64,000 nt of DNA from Flectonema sp. DT1601 (taxonomy: Eukaryota; Euglenozoa; Diplonemea; Diplonemida; Diplonemidae), in contig OZ025791.1 in the NCBI GenBank assembly GCA_964019425.1, positions 720,501 to 784,500 on the forward strand, given 5' to 3'. Numbering within the stretch: the stretch's first letter is position 1; each line of letters starts with the position of its first letter. The notes beneath the pieces were generated by a model. It searched no databases. It was given only the letters and a program-made list of their open reading frames with translations, and was not told where the DNA came from. The position numbers and the translations under genes were made by a program. This document shows positions 22,591 through 32,963 of the stretch, piece by piece.

Positions 22591-25085
22591 AATATAAAAG
22601 ATGAAACAATGTTATCATTGTTTTTTTTATCGATCGACTATGTCGATTACTTCCAGTTTTCCGTCCTGGTCAAGACGCTAAACTGATTGTTTTTTTTTTT
22701 TTTTTAAAAAATTAATAAAAAGAATATAAAAAAAAAAAAAAAAGAATAAACAATGTTATCATTGTTTTTTTTTATCGTTCGACTTTGTCGACTAATTTCT
22801 ATTTTCCGTTTCTTTTCTTTAAATAATAAATAAAAAGAATTTAAAATAAAAAAAAAGAATAAACAATGTTATCATTGTTTTTTTATCGATCGACTATGTC
22901 GATTACTTTCTATTTTCCGTCCTGGTCAAGACGCTAAACTGATTGTTTTTTTTTTTCAAAATTAATAAAAAAGAATATAAAAAAAAAAAAAAAAAAAAAA
23001 GAATAAACAATGTTATCATTGTTTTTTTTTATTGTTCGACTTTGTTGACTAATTTCTATTTTCCGTTTTTTTTCTTTAAAAAATAAATAAAAAGAATTTA
23101 AAATAAATAAAAAAGAATAAACAATGTTATCATTGTTTTTTTATCGATCGACTATGTCGATCACTTTCTATTTTCCGTCCTGGTCAAGACGCTAAACTGA
23201 TTGTTTTTTTTTCAAAATTAATAAAAAAGAATATAAAAAAAAAAAAAAAAAAAAAAGAATAAACAATGTTATCATTGTTTTTTTTATCGTTCGACTTTGT
23301 TGACTAATTTCTATTTTCCGTTTTTTTTTCTTTAAAAAATAAATAAAAAGAATTTAAAATAAAAAAAAAGAATAAACAATGTTATCATTGTTTTTTTATC
23401 GATCGACTATGTCGATCACTTTCTATTTTCCGTCCTGGTCAAGACGCTAAACTGATTGTTTTTTTTTTCAAAATTAATAAAAAAGAATATAAAAAAAAAA
23501 AAAAAAAAAAAGAATAAACAATGTTATCATTGTTTTTTTTTTATCGTTCGACTTTGTCGACTAATTTCTATTTTCCGTTTCTTTTCTTTAAAGAATAAAT
23601 AAAAAGAATTTAAAATAAAAAAAAAGAATAAACAATGTTATCATTGTTTTTTTTTTATCGATCGACTATGTCGATCACTTTCTATTTTCCGTCCTGGTCA
23701 AGACGCTAAACTGATTGTTTTTTTTTTTTTCAAAATTAATAAAAAAGAATATAAAAAAATACAAAAAAAAGAATAAACAATGTTATCATTGTTTTTTTTA
23801 TCGTTCGACTTTGTTGACTAATTTCTATTTTCCGTTTTTTTTCTTTAAAAAATAAATAAAAAGAATTTAAAAAAAAAAAAAAAAAAAAAGAATAAACAAT
23901 GTTATCATTGTTTTTTTTATCGATCGACTATGTCGATTACTTTCTATTTTCCGTCCTGGTCAAGACGCTAAACTGATTGTTTTTTTTTCAAAATAAAAAA
24001 AAAAATATTAAAAAAAAAAAATAAAAAAAAAGAATAAACAATGTTATCATTGTTTTTTTTTATCGTTCGACTTTGTTGACTAATTTCTATTTTCCGTTTT
24101 TTTTCTTTAAAAAATTAATAAAAAGAATTTAAAAAAAAAAAAAAAAAAAAAGAATAAACAATGTTATCATTGTTTTTTTTATCGATCGACTATGTCGATT
24201 ACTTTCTATTTTCCGTCCTGGTCAAGACGCTAAACTGATTGTTTTTTTTTCAAAATTAATAAAAAAGAATATAAAAAAATACAAAAAAAAAGAATAAACA
24301 ATGTTATCATTGTTTTTTTTTATCGTTCGACTTTGTCGACTAATTTCTATTTTCCGTTTTTTTTCTTTAAAAAATAAATAAAAAGAATTTAAAATAAAAA
24401 AAAAAAAGAATAAACAATGTTATCATTGTTTTTTTTATCGATCGACTATGTCGATTACTTTCTATTTTCCGTCCTGGTCAAGACGCTAAACTGATTGTTT
24501 TTTTTTTTCAAAATTAATAAAAAAGAATATAAAAAAATAAAAAAAAAAAGAATAAACAATGTTATCATTGTGTTTTTTTTATCGTTCGACTTTGTTGACT
24601 AATTTCTATTTTCCATTTTTTTTCTTTTTAAAAAATAAATAAAAAGAATTAAAATAAAAAAAAAAAAAAGAATATACAATGTTATCATTGTTTTTTTTTA
24701 TCGATCGACTATGTCGATTACTTTCTATTTTCCGTCCTGGTCAGGACGCTAAACTGATTGTTTTTTCTTTAAAAATAAATAAAAAGAATAAAAAAAAAAA
24801 AAAAAGGAATAAACAATGTTATCATTGTTTTTTTTTTATCGATCGACTATGTCGATTACTTACTATTTTCCGTCCTGGTCAAGACGCTAAACTGATTGTT
24901 TTTTCTTTAAAATAATTAAAAAGATTTAAAAAAAAAAAAAAAAAAAAAAAATGAATAAACAATGTTATCATTGTTTTTTTTTCTATCGATCAACTATGTC
25001 GATTAATTTCTATTTTCCGTCCTGATCGAGACGCTAAACTGATTGTTTCCTTTTTTTAAATAATAAATAAGAAAAAAAAAAAAAA
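22591..25085 (-). repeat. Satellite A, inverted array (about 19 units)
   Basis: About 19 hairpin cores. Long and short units alternate almost strictly from 22600 to 24650, giving a clear two-unit higher-order repeat. The last unit (GATCGAGACG variant) adjoins D. Orientation is opposite to 16451-17484 and 1-368. Confidence 0.93.
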
Positions 25086-25500
25086 AAAAAAAAAAGAGCA
25101 TCTCCCTGCTATCCCTCATATCCCCACAATAATATTATACCTTTTCATTTTCTCTTTCCTTTTCTGGTCTTTTTTTTTTCTTTTTTTTCCTTTTTCATAC
25201 AACGTTTTTTATTTATATATATATTTTTTTTTTTTTTTTTTTCATGTTTGATTATTTCCTCTTCATTTTTTTTTTTTCTTTTCTTTTCTTTCTTTTTTTT
25301 TTTTTTTTCTCTGCCTCTCTCTCAATTCTGTTCGTTTCTTTGAAACGAAAATTCATTTGAATATTATTCCTTGGTCAGCAACCATCATTGTCGCCCTTTG
25401 GGCCTGTTAAAAAAAAATAAAAATAAAAAGAAAGTTTACATCGGGAATAGGGCAGGAGCCAAAAGCTCCCAGTCCGTTACTTCCCACTTTATCGAAATTC
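25086..25500 (-). repeat. Module D, inverted copy (right end)
   Basis: Runs from AGAGCATCTCCCTGCTATCC to CACTTTATCGAAATTC at 25500, where B resumes mid-unit (TTTAAAAAACAGCCAGCTC). It is the closest match to the forward copy at 3291, sharing the ATATATATAT tract and the CTATCCCTCATATCC spelling. This makes 3291 and 25500 the best-supported pair of inverted ends. Confidence 0.85.
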
Positions 25501-27927
25501 TTTAAAAAACAGCCAGCTCAACAAAGTTTTAAAAAACAGCCAGCTTCACACACAAAGTTTCAAAAAACAGCCTGCTCCACAAAGTTTCAAAAAACAGCCT
25601 GCTCCACAAAGTTTCAAAAACAGCCATCTCAACAAAGTTTCAAAAAACAGCCTGCTCTACAAAGTTTTAAAAAACAGCCTGCTCCACAAAGTTTTAAAAA
25701 ACAGCCAGCTCCACACATAAAGTTTCAAAAGACAACCAGCTCAACAAAGTTTTAAAAAACAGCCAGCTTCACACACAAAGTTTCAAAAAACAGCCTGCTC
25801 CACAAAGTTTTAAAAAACAGCCAGCTTCACACACAAAGTTTCAAAAAACAGCCTGCTCCACAAAGTTTCAAAAAACAGCCTGCTCCACAAAGTTTCAAAA
25901 ACAGCCATCTCAACAAAGTTTCAAAAAACAGCCTGCTCTACAAAGTTTTAAAAAACAGCCAGCTCCACACATAAAGTTTCAAAAGACAACCAGCTCTACA
26001 CACAAAGTTTCAAAAAACAGCCTGCTCCACAAAGTTTCGAAAAACATCCAGCTCCACACACAAAGTTTCAAAAAACAGCCATCTCAACAAAGTTTTAAAA
26101 AACGGCCAGCTCCACACACATTTTTTTAAAAAACAGCCAACTCCACACATAAAGTTTCAAAAAACAGCCAGATCCACATGCAAAGTTTCAAAAAACAGCC
26201 TGCTCCACAAAGTTTCGAAAAACATCCAGCTCCACACACAAAGTTTCAAAAAACAGCCATCTCAACAAAGTTTTAAAAAACGGCCAGCTCCACACACAAA
26301 GTTTCAAAAAACAGCCAGCTCCACACACATTTTTTTAAAAAACAGCCAACTCCACACATAAAGTTTCAAAAAACAGCCAGATCCACATGCAAAGTTTCAA
26401 AAAACAGCCTGCTCCACACACAAAGTTTCAAAAAACAGCCATCTCAACAAAGTTTCAAAAAACAGCCTGCTCTACAAAGTTTCAAAAAACAGCCTGCTCC
26501 ACAAAGTTTCGAAAAACAGCCAGCTCCACACACAAAGTTTCAAAAAACAGCCATCTCAACAAAGTTTCAAAAAACAGCCTGCTCTACAAAGTTTTAAAAA
26601 ACAGCCAGCTTCACACGCAAAGTTTCAAAAAACAGCCTGCTCCACAAAGTTTCAAAAAACAGCCATCTCAACAAAGTTTCAAAAAACAGCCTGCTCCACA
26701 CACAAAGTTTCAAAAAACAGCCTGCTCTACAAAGTTTTAAAAAACAGCCAGCTCAACAAAGTTTTAAAAAACAGCCAGCTTCACACACAAAGTTTCAAAA
26801 AACAGCCTGCTCCACAAAGTTTCAAAAAACAGCCTGCTCCACAAAGTTTCAAAAACAGCCATCTCAACAAAGTTTCAAAAAACAGCCTGCTCTACAAAGT
26901 TTTAAAAAACAGCCTGCTCCACAAAGTTTTAAAAAACAGCCAGCTCCACACATAAAGTTTCAAAAGACAACCAGCTCTACACACAAAGTTTCAAAAAACA
27001 GCCTGCTCCACAAAGTTTCGAAAAACATCCAGCTCCACACACAAAGTTTCAAAAAACAGCCATCTCAACAAAGTTTTAAAAAACGGCCAGCTCCACACAC
27101 AAAGTTTCAAAAAACAGCCAGCTCCACACACATTTTTTTAAAAAACAGCCAACTCCACACATAAAGTTTCAAAAAACAGCCAGATCCACATGCAAAGTTT
27201 CAAAAAACAGCCTGCTCCACACACAAAGTTTCAAAAAACAGCCATCTCAACAAAGTTTCAAAAAACAGCCTGCTCTACAAAGTTTCAAAAAACAGCCTGC
27301 TCCACAAAGTTTCGAAAAACAGCCAGCTCCACACACAAAGTTTCAAAAAACAGCCATCTCAACAAAGTTTCAAAAAACAGCCTGCTCTACAAAGTTTTAA
27401 AAAACAGCCAGCTTCACACGCAAAGTTTCAAAAAACAGCCTGCTCCACAAAGTTTCAAAAAACAGCCTGCTCCACAAAGTTTCAAAAAACAGCCATCTCA
27501 ACAAAGTTTCAAAAAACAGCCTGCTCCACACACAAAGTTTCAAAAAACAGCCTGCTCTACAAAGTTTTAAAAAACAGCCAGCTCTACAAAGTTTTAAAAA
27601 ACAGCCAGCTTCACACGCGAAGTTTCAAAAAACAGCCTGCTCCACAAAGTTTCAAAAAACAGCCTGCTCCACAAAGTTTCAAAAAACAGCCATCTCAACA
27701 AAGTTTTAAAAAACAGGCCAGCTCCACACACAAAGTTTCAAAAAACAGCCTGCTCTACAAAGTTTTAAAAAACAGCCAGCTTCACACGCAAAGTTTCAAA
27801 AAACAGGCAACTCAACAAAGTTTTAAAAAACAGCCAGCTCCACACATAAAGTTTCAAAAGACAGCCAGCTCTACACACAAAGTTTCAAAAAACAGCCTGC
27901 TCTACAAAGTTTTAAAAAACAGCCAGC
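25501..27927 (+). repeat. Minisatellite B array
   Basis: 27/31-bp units as at 369-3290, with longer segmental duplications: 25500-26000 resembles 17720-18200, and 26380-26740 resembles 27190-27570. Long ORFs here are repeat translations only. Confidence 0.92.
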
Positions 27928-28150
27928 TCTTGTTTCTTCTTGAGGTTCGTTTATTGTATACCTGTTGTTTTTGGCTTGTTGCACCGCTCTTACCTCGGTG
28001 CTTTTCAAAGTCTTGGGTTTCTGACCTCTTGAAGATGCAACATTACCCCGACGTCAGTAGTTTATGTTTTATTTCATTGATTCACTATAATTTTATTATC
28101 CCTTTGTTTATTCAGTCTTAATTACACAATATGGACGATGATGATTATTC
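27928..28150 (+). other. Unique 220-bp island inside minisatellite B
   Basis: Non-repetitive sequence with B on both sides. It looks like a promoter or 5' leader ending in ATGGACGATGATGATTATTC (28131-28150), which would encode MDDDDYS before running into B units. It could be the stump of a host gene cut off by repeat growth; this rests only on composition and the start context ACACAATATGG. Confidence 0.3.
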
Positions 28151-28240
28151 CACACATAAAGTTTCAAAAAACAGCCTGCTCTACAAAGTTTTGAAAAACA
28201 GCCAGCTCCACATGCAAAGTTTCAAAAAAAAAAAAACGAA
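28151..28240 (+). repeat. Minisatellite B remnant
   Basis: Three B units between the unique island and the truncated transposon copy. It ends in an A run. Confidence 0.85.
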
Positions 28241-28252
28241 GGGTTTTAAACT

Positions 28253-29132
28253 TGCACGATTACCTCTGCGCTCAGTGATTGGGGTGGATCAGAATACAGG
28301 GGGTTTAAATTATTTGACCAAGATGGCAATATCTGCCTCATCCCGGAGCCTACACACCGAGTTCATTGCATTGCCTCCTGGATTGCGAAGTACTTTGGCC
28401 TCAGTGACTTCCTCCGTTCAATAGCAACGCTGTGCTTCTTCATACGTGAGAATCGGTCGTTTGCTTACTCATTGAGAGGGGGGTTGATTTTACAGGTGCC
28501 TTGGCAGGGGCGTTGTCTTGGTTAGAGGACACACATTCAACTGCTTCATTGTGTTTTCTTGTTGAGGGTAACACAACAGAACATTTCAAAAAGATTAACC
28601 GGCAGAAAGTTCAGGACAGCCAGGCCAGAAGATCAGTCCACTGTCACCTCGATTATTGGGAAAAGATTTTTGCATTGCTCGATACCGAGCTTCCAGGTAG
28701 ATGGTTCTACATGCTGGAACCCTTGGGGGGAAAGGGCATTTTTCGTTGCTGTTATTGCGGTGACACAGTCTCCCCTCACCACGCCCGCCTGCTGGAAGTC
28801 AATAGGCAGGTCAACCACGCCCTCTCCCATGTGAACCACATTCAGGTCTCTAAGCTGAAGAGCGATGTCCCCGATGACCCCATGCTCACCAAGCCTGATG
28901 CCAGCATCATCCCGGTGGACGCACCATCCCTACCTAACCCCCCAACCAAGTCCCAGCGCAGGGCATTCATTTTCTCTGTTGTTGAATGCTTTGCGCTGGA
29001 GCTCCCCACAAAGCTAAAGTTGCGTGACCCCCTCTCCCTCCCGGTGCACCCCAAGCGAAAGCAGCGAAAGCAGCAGAAAATGCTGCTGCCAGGAAAGTTG
29101 CACAAGAAAAAACTGCTCAGCGAAAAGAGGAG
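28253..29132 (+). pseudogene. Truncated, internally deleted copy of the 29133-32118 transposon
   Basis: 28253-28467 matches 30189-30403 almost base for base. The sequence then jumps to match 30734 onward, losing about 330 bp that include the end of ORF1 and the start of ORF2. The ORF2 part is open from 28501 but lacks its natural start, lacks about 24 bp near 29045 (PQQSATLT region), and stops matching at GAAAAGAGGAG, exactly where the inverted terminus of the complete element begins. Few point differences separate the copies, so duplication and deletion are recent. Confidence 0.85.
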
Positions 29133-29280
29133 TGAGGCGATCGGCAGGGGTGGAGGTTTCACGAATTTTCACGATCCTTCACGGTTTGTCACGAGTTGTC
29201 ACTACCTATCACGAAAATTCACGAAAATTCACTGCCAAAAAGCATGGTGAAAAATCGTGAATTTTCGTGAATTTTGATAT
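29133..29280 (+). repeat. Left terminal inverted repeat with subterminal CACGA array
   Basis: Outer 17 bp TGAGGCGATCGGCAGGG, then GTGGAGG and about seven CACGA or CACG words in both orientations up to 29275. It joins the truncated copy directly. Confidence 0.75.
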
Positions 29281-29546
29281 TGAGATTTGTGGTTTGGTAA
29301 AAAAAACTACTCAGGGGGGGCCTGAACTGCACTGCTTCGTAGTTGTCATCGGTGCTTGTTAATCCTATCGTTCTCTACAGTTTATTGTTAATACTACTTC
29401 TCTTTAATCCAGCTCTTGTTACAGTTTCATGTGGTTGCTGAACTATTCTAGCACAGGTGGGTTGATAGGCATGTGTGGTGATCGTTGAAGTGGTGGTGCT
29501 TGTTAATCCTATCGTTCTCTAAAGTTTATTGTGGTAAGGCATTCAC

Positions 29547-30479
29547 ATGGCTCTCGTAAGAGTAACAGTGCAACTTCGCGATTCCTTGCCAGCAGAGATC
29601 TTGCTGTATGTGACTAGCAGATCAAAGCTGTTAGATGTATTGGGTGGTATGGGACTAGAAGTTGAAGATGACTTGGAGGTTAGGGCTCGTGTTGCTGGCA
29701 CGGATAGCATGCTGATCTGGTGCGATGAGAAGATTGGTGAGGTTGACGGTGTATCGCAATACACTGTTGCTGGGACCCTGCATCACCGACCACAGCCACC
29801 AAGTACAGTTGTCCCGATCCTCTTGCAGCACATCGCCATGCACCGCATTCCGCAGTTTACCCGCCAGCTTCATGGTCTTGACTCCGTCAGTTATTGGGCT
29901 GCACGAAGAGAGATGATCCGGTGGTTGTATGTGCAGGATTGTGTGTTTCTCATTCGCAACCGGGAGAGTACCTTCTGCCTAGTAAGTGACGCAACATCTG
30001 TGACAGAAAACTCGTCAGCGCTACACATCACTGCTGCTACAGCTACGACTGCATGCTATAGTCTTGCATGCAGACTGACACAGAGCCACCAAGCTCAATC
30101 ATTCTGTGACACACTACGACGTGCGCTGCACCACTTCCAGCAGCTCGGAATCTTAATCACTGATCCGGCACCACCACCTCTGTCAACCTGCACGATTACC
30201 TCTGCGCTCAGTGATCGGGGTGGATCAGAATACAGGGGGTTTAAATTATTTGACCAAGATGGCAATATCTGCCTCATCCCGGAGCCTACACACCGAGTTC
30301 ATTGCATTGCCTCCTGGATTGCGAAGTACTTTGGCCTCAGTGACTTCCTCCGTTCAATAGTAACGCTGTGCTTCTTCATACGTGGGAATCGGTCGTTTGC
30401 TTACTGGCTTCGCAAGAAGCACCGCATCTCTTTTAGGGCGTGCCCATTTAAAGAGAAGGTTACGAATGGGCGCTTCTGA
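29547..30479 (+). CDS. Transposon ORF1, 310 aa, possible transposase-like protein
   Basis: Uninterrupted ORF starting at the first ATG after the left terminus. Starts MALVRVTVQLRD. No family is certain. The centre (CLVSDATS at about residues 145-152, then a helix-rich stretch with LCHFQQLGI-like spacing) and the end (HRVHCIASWIAKYFG at about 257-271) vaguely recall the RNase H-like fold of hAT transposases (D early; C-x-H-type helix later), but the usual second acidic motif is not evident, so this is weak inference. It lies 172 bp upstream of ORF2 within the same inverted ends. Its 3' part is duplicated at 28253-28467. GC-richer than the surrounding repeats and the host genes. Confidence 0.55.
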   Translation: MALVRVTVQLRDSLPAEILLYVTSRSKLLDVLGGMGLEVEDDLEVRARVAGTDSMLIWCDEKIGEVDGVSQYTVAGTLHHRPQPPSTVVPILLQHIAMHRIPQFTRQLHGLDSVSYWAARREMIRWLYVQDCVFLIRNRESTFCLVSDATSVTENSSALHITAATATTACYSLACRLTQSHQAQSFCDTLRRALHHFQQLGILITDPAPPPLSTCTITSALSDRGGSEYRGFKLFDQDGNICLIPEPTHRVHCIASWIAKYFGLSDFLRSIVTLCFFIRGNRSFAYWLRKKHRISFRACPFKEKVTNGRF

Positions 30480-30651
30480 ACCTTAGCATTTGCATGCCAC
30501 GGACGGCACTGGAGTTCACGACAGACGCAGCCGAGTTGCTTGACTAGGTGTCGGTCATTGTATCTCGGTAGTATGTGTTTCTCTTTTTTACATAGTAATG
30601 ATGAATCTGAACAAGCAGCTATTTTATTATCACTACTAAACATAAACCAGC

Positions 30652-31542
30652 ATGAAGAAGAGGAATGTCGTCAGTATCACTGAAGTAGAGGTGACACGCA
30701 AACCGGACAATGAGACACAGATGTGTCTCATTGAGAGGGGAGTTGATTTTACAGGTGCCTTGGCAGGGGCGTTGTCTTGGTTAGAGGACACACGTTCAAC
30801 TGCTTCATTGTGTTTTCTTGTTGAGGGTAACACAACAGAACATTTCAAAAAGATTAACCGGCAGAAAGTTCAGGACAGCCAGGCCAGAAGATCAGGCCAC
30901 TGTCACCTCGATTATTGGGAAAAGATTTTTGCATTGCTCGATACCGAGCTTCCAGGTAGATGGTTCTACATGCTGGAACCCTTGGGGGGAAAGGGCATTT
31001 TTCGTTGCTGTTATTGCGGTGACACAGTCTCCCCTCACCACGCCCGCCTGCTGGAAGTCAATAGGCAGGTCAACCACGCCCTCTCCCATGTGAACCACAT
31101 TCAGGTCTCTAAGCTGAAGAGCGATGTCCCCGATGACCCCATGCTCACCAAGCCTGATGCCAGCATCATCCCGGTGGACGCACCATCCCTACCTAACCCC
31201 CCAACCAAGTCCCAGCGCAGGGCATTCATTTTCTCTGTTGTTGAATGCTTTGCGCTGGAGCTCCCCACAAAGCTAAAGTTGCGTGACCCCCTCTCCCTCC
31301 CGGTACCCCAGCAGTCCGCCACACTGACCCAAGCGAAAGCAGCGAAAGCAGCAGAAAATGCTGCTGCCAGGAAAGTTGCACAAGAAAAAACTGCTCAGCG
31401 AAAAGAGGAGGCAAGAAAGGAGAAGGCGGCTGCCAAGAAGGCGAAGGAGGAAGCAAGGGATGCAGCCAGGAAGAAGGCTGCAGAGGCGAAGAAAAAGAAG
31501 GCTGCAGAACCGGCACGCAAGAATCCCAAGGTTGAGCAATGA
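30652..31542 (+). CDS. Transposon ORF2, 296 aa, BED-like zinc finger and basic Lys/Ala tail
   Basis: ORF from ATGAAGAAGAGG to TGA. Around residues 122-126 it has RCCYCGD, followed by a helix with NHALSHVNH, giving a CxxC...H..H pattern like a BED finger, so it probably binds DNA, perhaps the element's own ends. The middle (about residues 150-220) is Pro-rich. From about residue 230 to the end it is almost only Lys, Ala, Glu and Arg, a long charged helix that would be basic. A near-identical truncated copy lies at 28501-29130. Function is inferred only from composition and location. Confidence 0.55.
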   Translation: MKKRNVVSITEVEVTRKPDNETQMCLIERGVDFTGALAGALSWLEDTRSTASLCFLVEGNTTEHFKKINRQKVQDSQARRSGHCHLDYWEKIFALLDTELPGRWFYMLEPLGGKGIFRCCYCGDTVSPHHARLLEVNRQVNHALSHVNHIQVSKLKSDVPDDPMLTKPDASIIPVDAPSLPNPPTKSQRRAFIFSVVECFALELPTKLKLRDPLSLPVPQQSATLTQAKAAKAAENAAARKVAQEKTAQRKEEARKEKAAAKKAKEEARDAARKKAAEAKKKKAAEPARKNPKVEQ

Positions 31543-32118
31543 CAACAGTTGCTCTTTGGATTTTTTATTTATTTAACCAAAAAAATTATCATCAGCTTGG
31601 AACCCAATGATTACACTCACTTGTTTCTACCCCAATGAATTACCTCTCATTGTCTCTCAAGCAATATCAATATGGGTTGTCAGGCTGTCTCCTGGCAGAG
31701 ATGGGAGGAGTAATGGAAAGACACCACAGAACAGAACAGTGTGAACGAGAATGAGCCCCCTCAGTGATTAAACCCACCGCACACGCGATGCGCCGGTCCA
31801 AAGTCCGGAACCTCACCACAAGCGATGGTCAGGAAGGGTGATGGGTCACTGGGCACAAGCGATGCCCATTTAGTTGTCAAAGTGACATGACGTATGGCAA
31901 ACTGAACAGGTTTGACATCGCACAGCACACCAGCACCAACGGTACCATCTGGATATCACTCACTTTTTTCACTAGAATTCACACATTTTCACACATTTTC
32001 ACAGGATTTCACTACCAAAAAGCAGCAAAAAATTAAGTGAAAAATCGTGAATTTTCGTGTAGCAAAGTGAAAAATCGTGAACACCTCCACCCTGCCGATC
32101 GCCCTGCCGATCGCCTCA
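31543..32118 (+). repeat. 3' untranslated part and right terminal inverted repeat
   Basis: No ORF. It carries CACATTTTCACACATTTTCAC-type subterminal words and TGAAAAATCGTGAATTTTCG from about 31975, then CCTCCACCCTGCCGATCG and a second CCCTGCCGATCG ending at 32118. Confidence 0.7.
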
Positions 32119-32206
32119 ACATACCAAAATTTCAAAAAAAAGCTAAAAAAAGCTAAATAGCTCCACAAAGTTTAGCTTTAGCGTTTAGCTTTTTGCACAA
32201 GTATGG

Positions 32207-32590
32207 TTGAACCTGGGGGTAAAAGCAAACAATTAACACAGTGTAGACGAACATCTGCCGGACATCTGCAGAACAGCGATCGATGTCGATGTCTTCGTTG
32301 TTGGACTTCCTGGCGTTTTTGTTTTTGTTTTAAACAACAACACAACACCAACTAACAGGTTTGTCTCTTTGCCCGTTCTTTCTTGTTTCCCTTTGCCGCC
32401 GGAAGAACGAAGGTCGACGGAGGTCCGAAGCAATGCTTGCGATGATGTTCCGGTATGTGTTGCGTCTCTGTTATCTGTTTGTCTCAACTCAATTGGTTCA
32501 TCTTAGGTTTTAGAAGTCTTCGTCCTGTCCGATGGGTAGGGCCTGAATCAAAAGTTCACTGCCCATATTCCTCTCCCAACTTCCTCAATA
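32207..32590 (+). repeat. E-family repeat copy
   Basis: TTGAACCTGGGGGTAAAAGC, then AACACAGTGTAGACGAACAT, CATCTGCAGAACAGCGATCG, CCCTTTGCCGCCGGAAGAAC and GGGCCTGAATCAAAAGTTCAC match 15776-16150 closely. Between 32119 and 32206 I see AT-rich DNA with AAGCTAAA repeats only. Confidence 0.8.
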
Positions 32591-32606
32591 CATTCACAAC
32601 TGTTGC

Positions 32607-32963
32607 ATGGAGGAGAAGCTGGCTCACAATAGTTACATTCTGGAAGTGGGTTCCGCTATCACACCAGACATAGACAGGCTTGGTGCTGTCTTTTATGATA
32701 TCCATCTCCCAGAACTTCTTGAACACAAGGTGCGTTACTGCTGCATCTTGTGTGGCATCAAAAAATCGACAAAGCGTGCCTCTACTTTGTCACTGTTACT
32801 TGCTTCATCGGATCCTCTCGAAAACGCCTCGCAACATGCATATGCGTATCAGGAGGGGTTCCTGCTAAACCTGAATACAGTTGGAGTCTTTAACAGATCC
32901 AGACATGTATATGTACTTCGAACGGCAGAAGCGGGGTTGACGATGTCGGTACAGGGCATGTGA
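32607..32963 (+). CDS. Small ORF with CxxC zinc finger related to transposon ORF2
   Basis: 118 codons starting MEEKLAHNSYILEVG, directly after the E repeat. Residues near 40-55 (LPELLEHKVRYCCILCG) line up with ORF2 of the neighbouring transposon (LPGRWFYMLEP...FRCCYCGD): same order of a Leu-Pro helix, an aromatic/basic strand and CCxxCG. It therefore looks like the 5' part of a diverged two-ORF element that includes the E repeat. The rest has no recognisable domain, and the ORF ends next to the Polinton-type fossil. Probably a remnant rather than a host gene. Confidence 0.4.
   Translation: MEEKLAHNSYILEVGSAITPDIDRLGAVFYDIHLPELLEHKVRYCCILCGIKKSTKRASTLSLLLASSDPLENASQHAYAYQEGFLLNLNTVGVFNRSRHVYVLRTAEAGLTMSVQGM

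Larger units (their letters stand above)
29133..32118 (+). mobile_element. Two-ORF DNA transposon with inverted termini (about 3.0 kb)
   Basis: TGAGGCGATCGGCAGGG at 29133-29149 is inverted at 32102-32118. The inner TGGAGG and the short TTCACGA words are also inverted (29150-29280 against 31975-32095). The right end has one extra 12-bp CCCTGCCGATCG copy. Multiple subterminal CACGA/CACATTTTCAC words resemble transposase-binding arrays of cut-and-paste elements. It carries ORF1 and ORF2 on the + strand. No clean target duplication: the flanks next to CAGGG contain palindromic CGATCG. Family not proven; a CAGGG end and a BED-like finger are compatible with hAT. Confidence 0.7.

Noticed and set aside
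28842-31545. - strand ORFs opposite the transposon ORFs
   Set aside because: Antisense shadows of the + strand ORFs; they differ between copies only as the + strand does.
29133-32118. Reading the two-ORF element as part of the neighbouring Polinton-type fossil
   Set aside because: It has its own inverted ends, its ORFs match no Polinton gene, and an E repeat separates the two.
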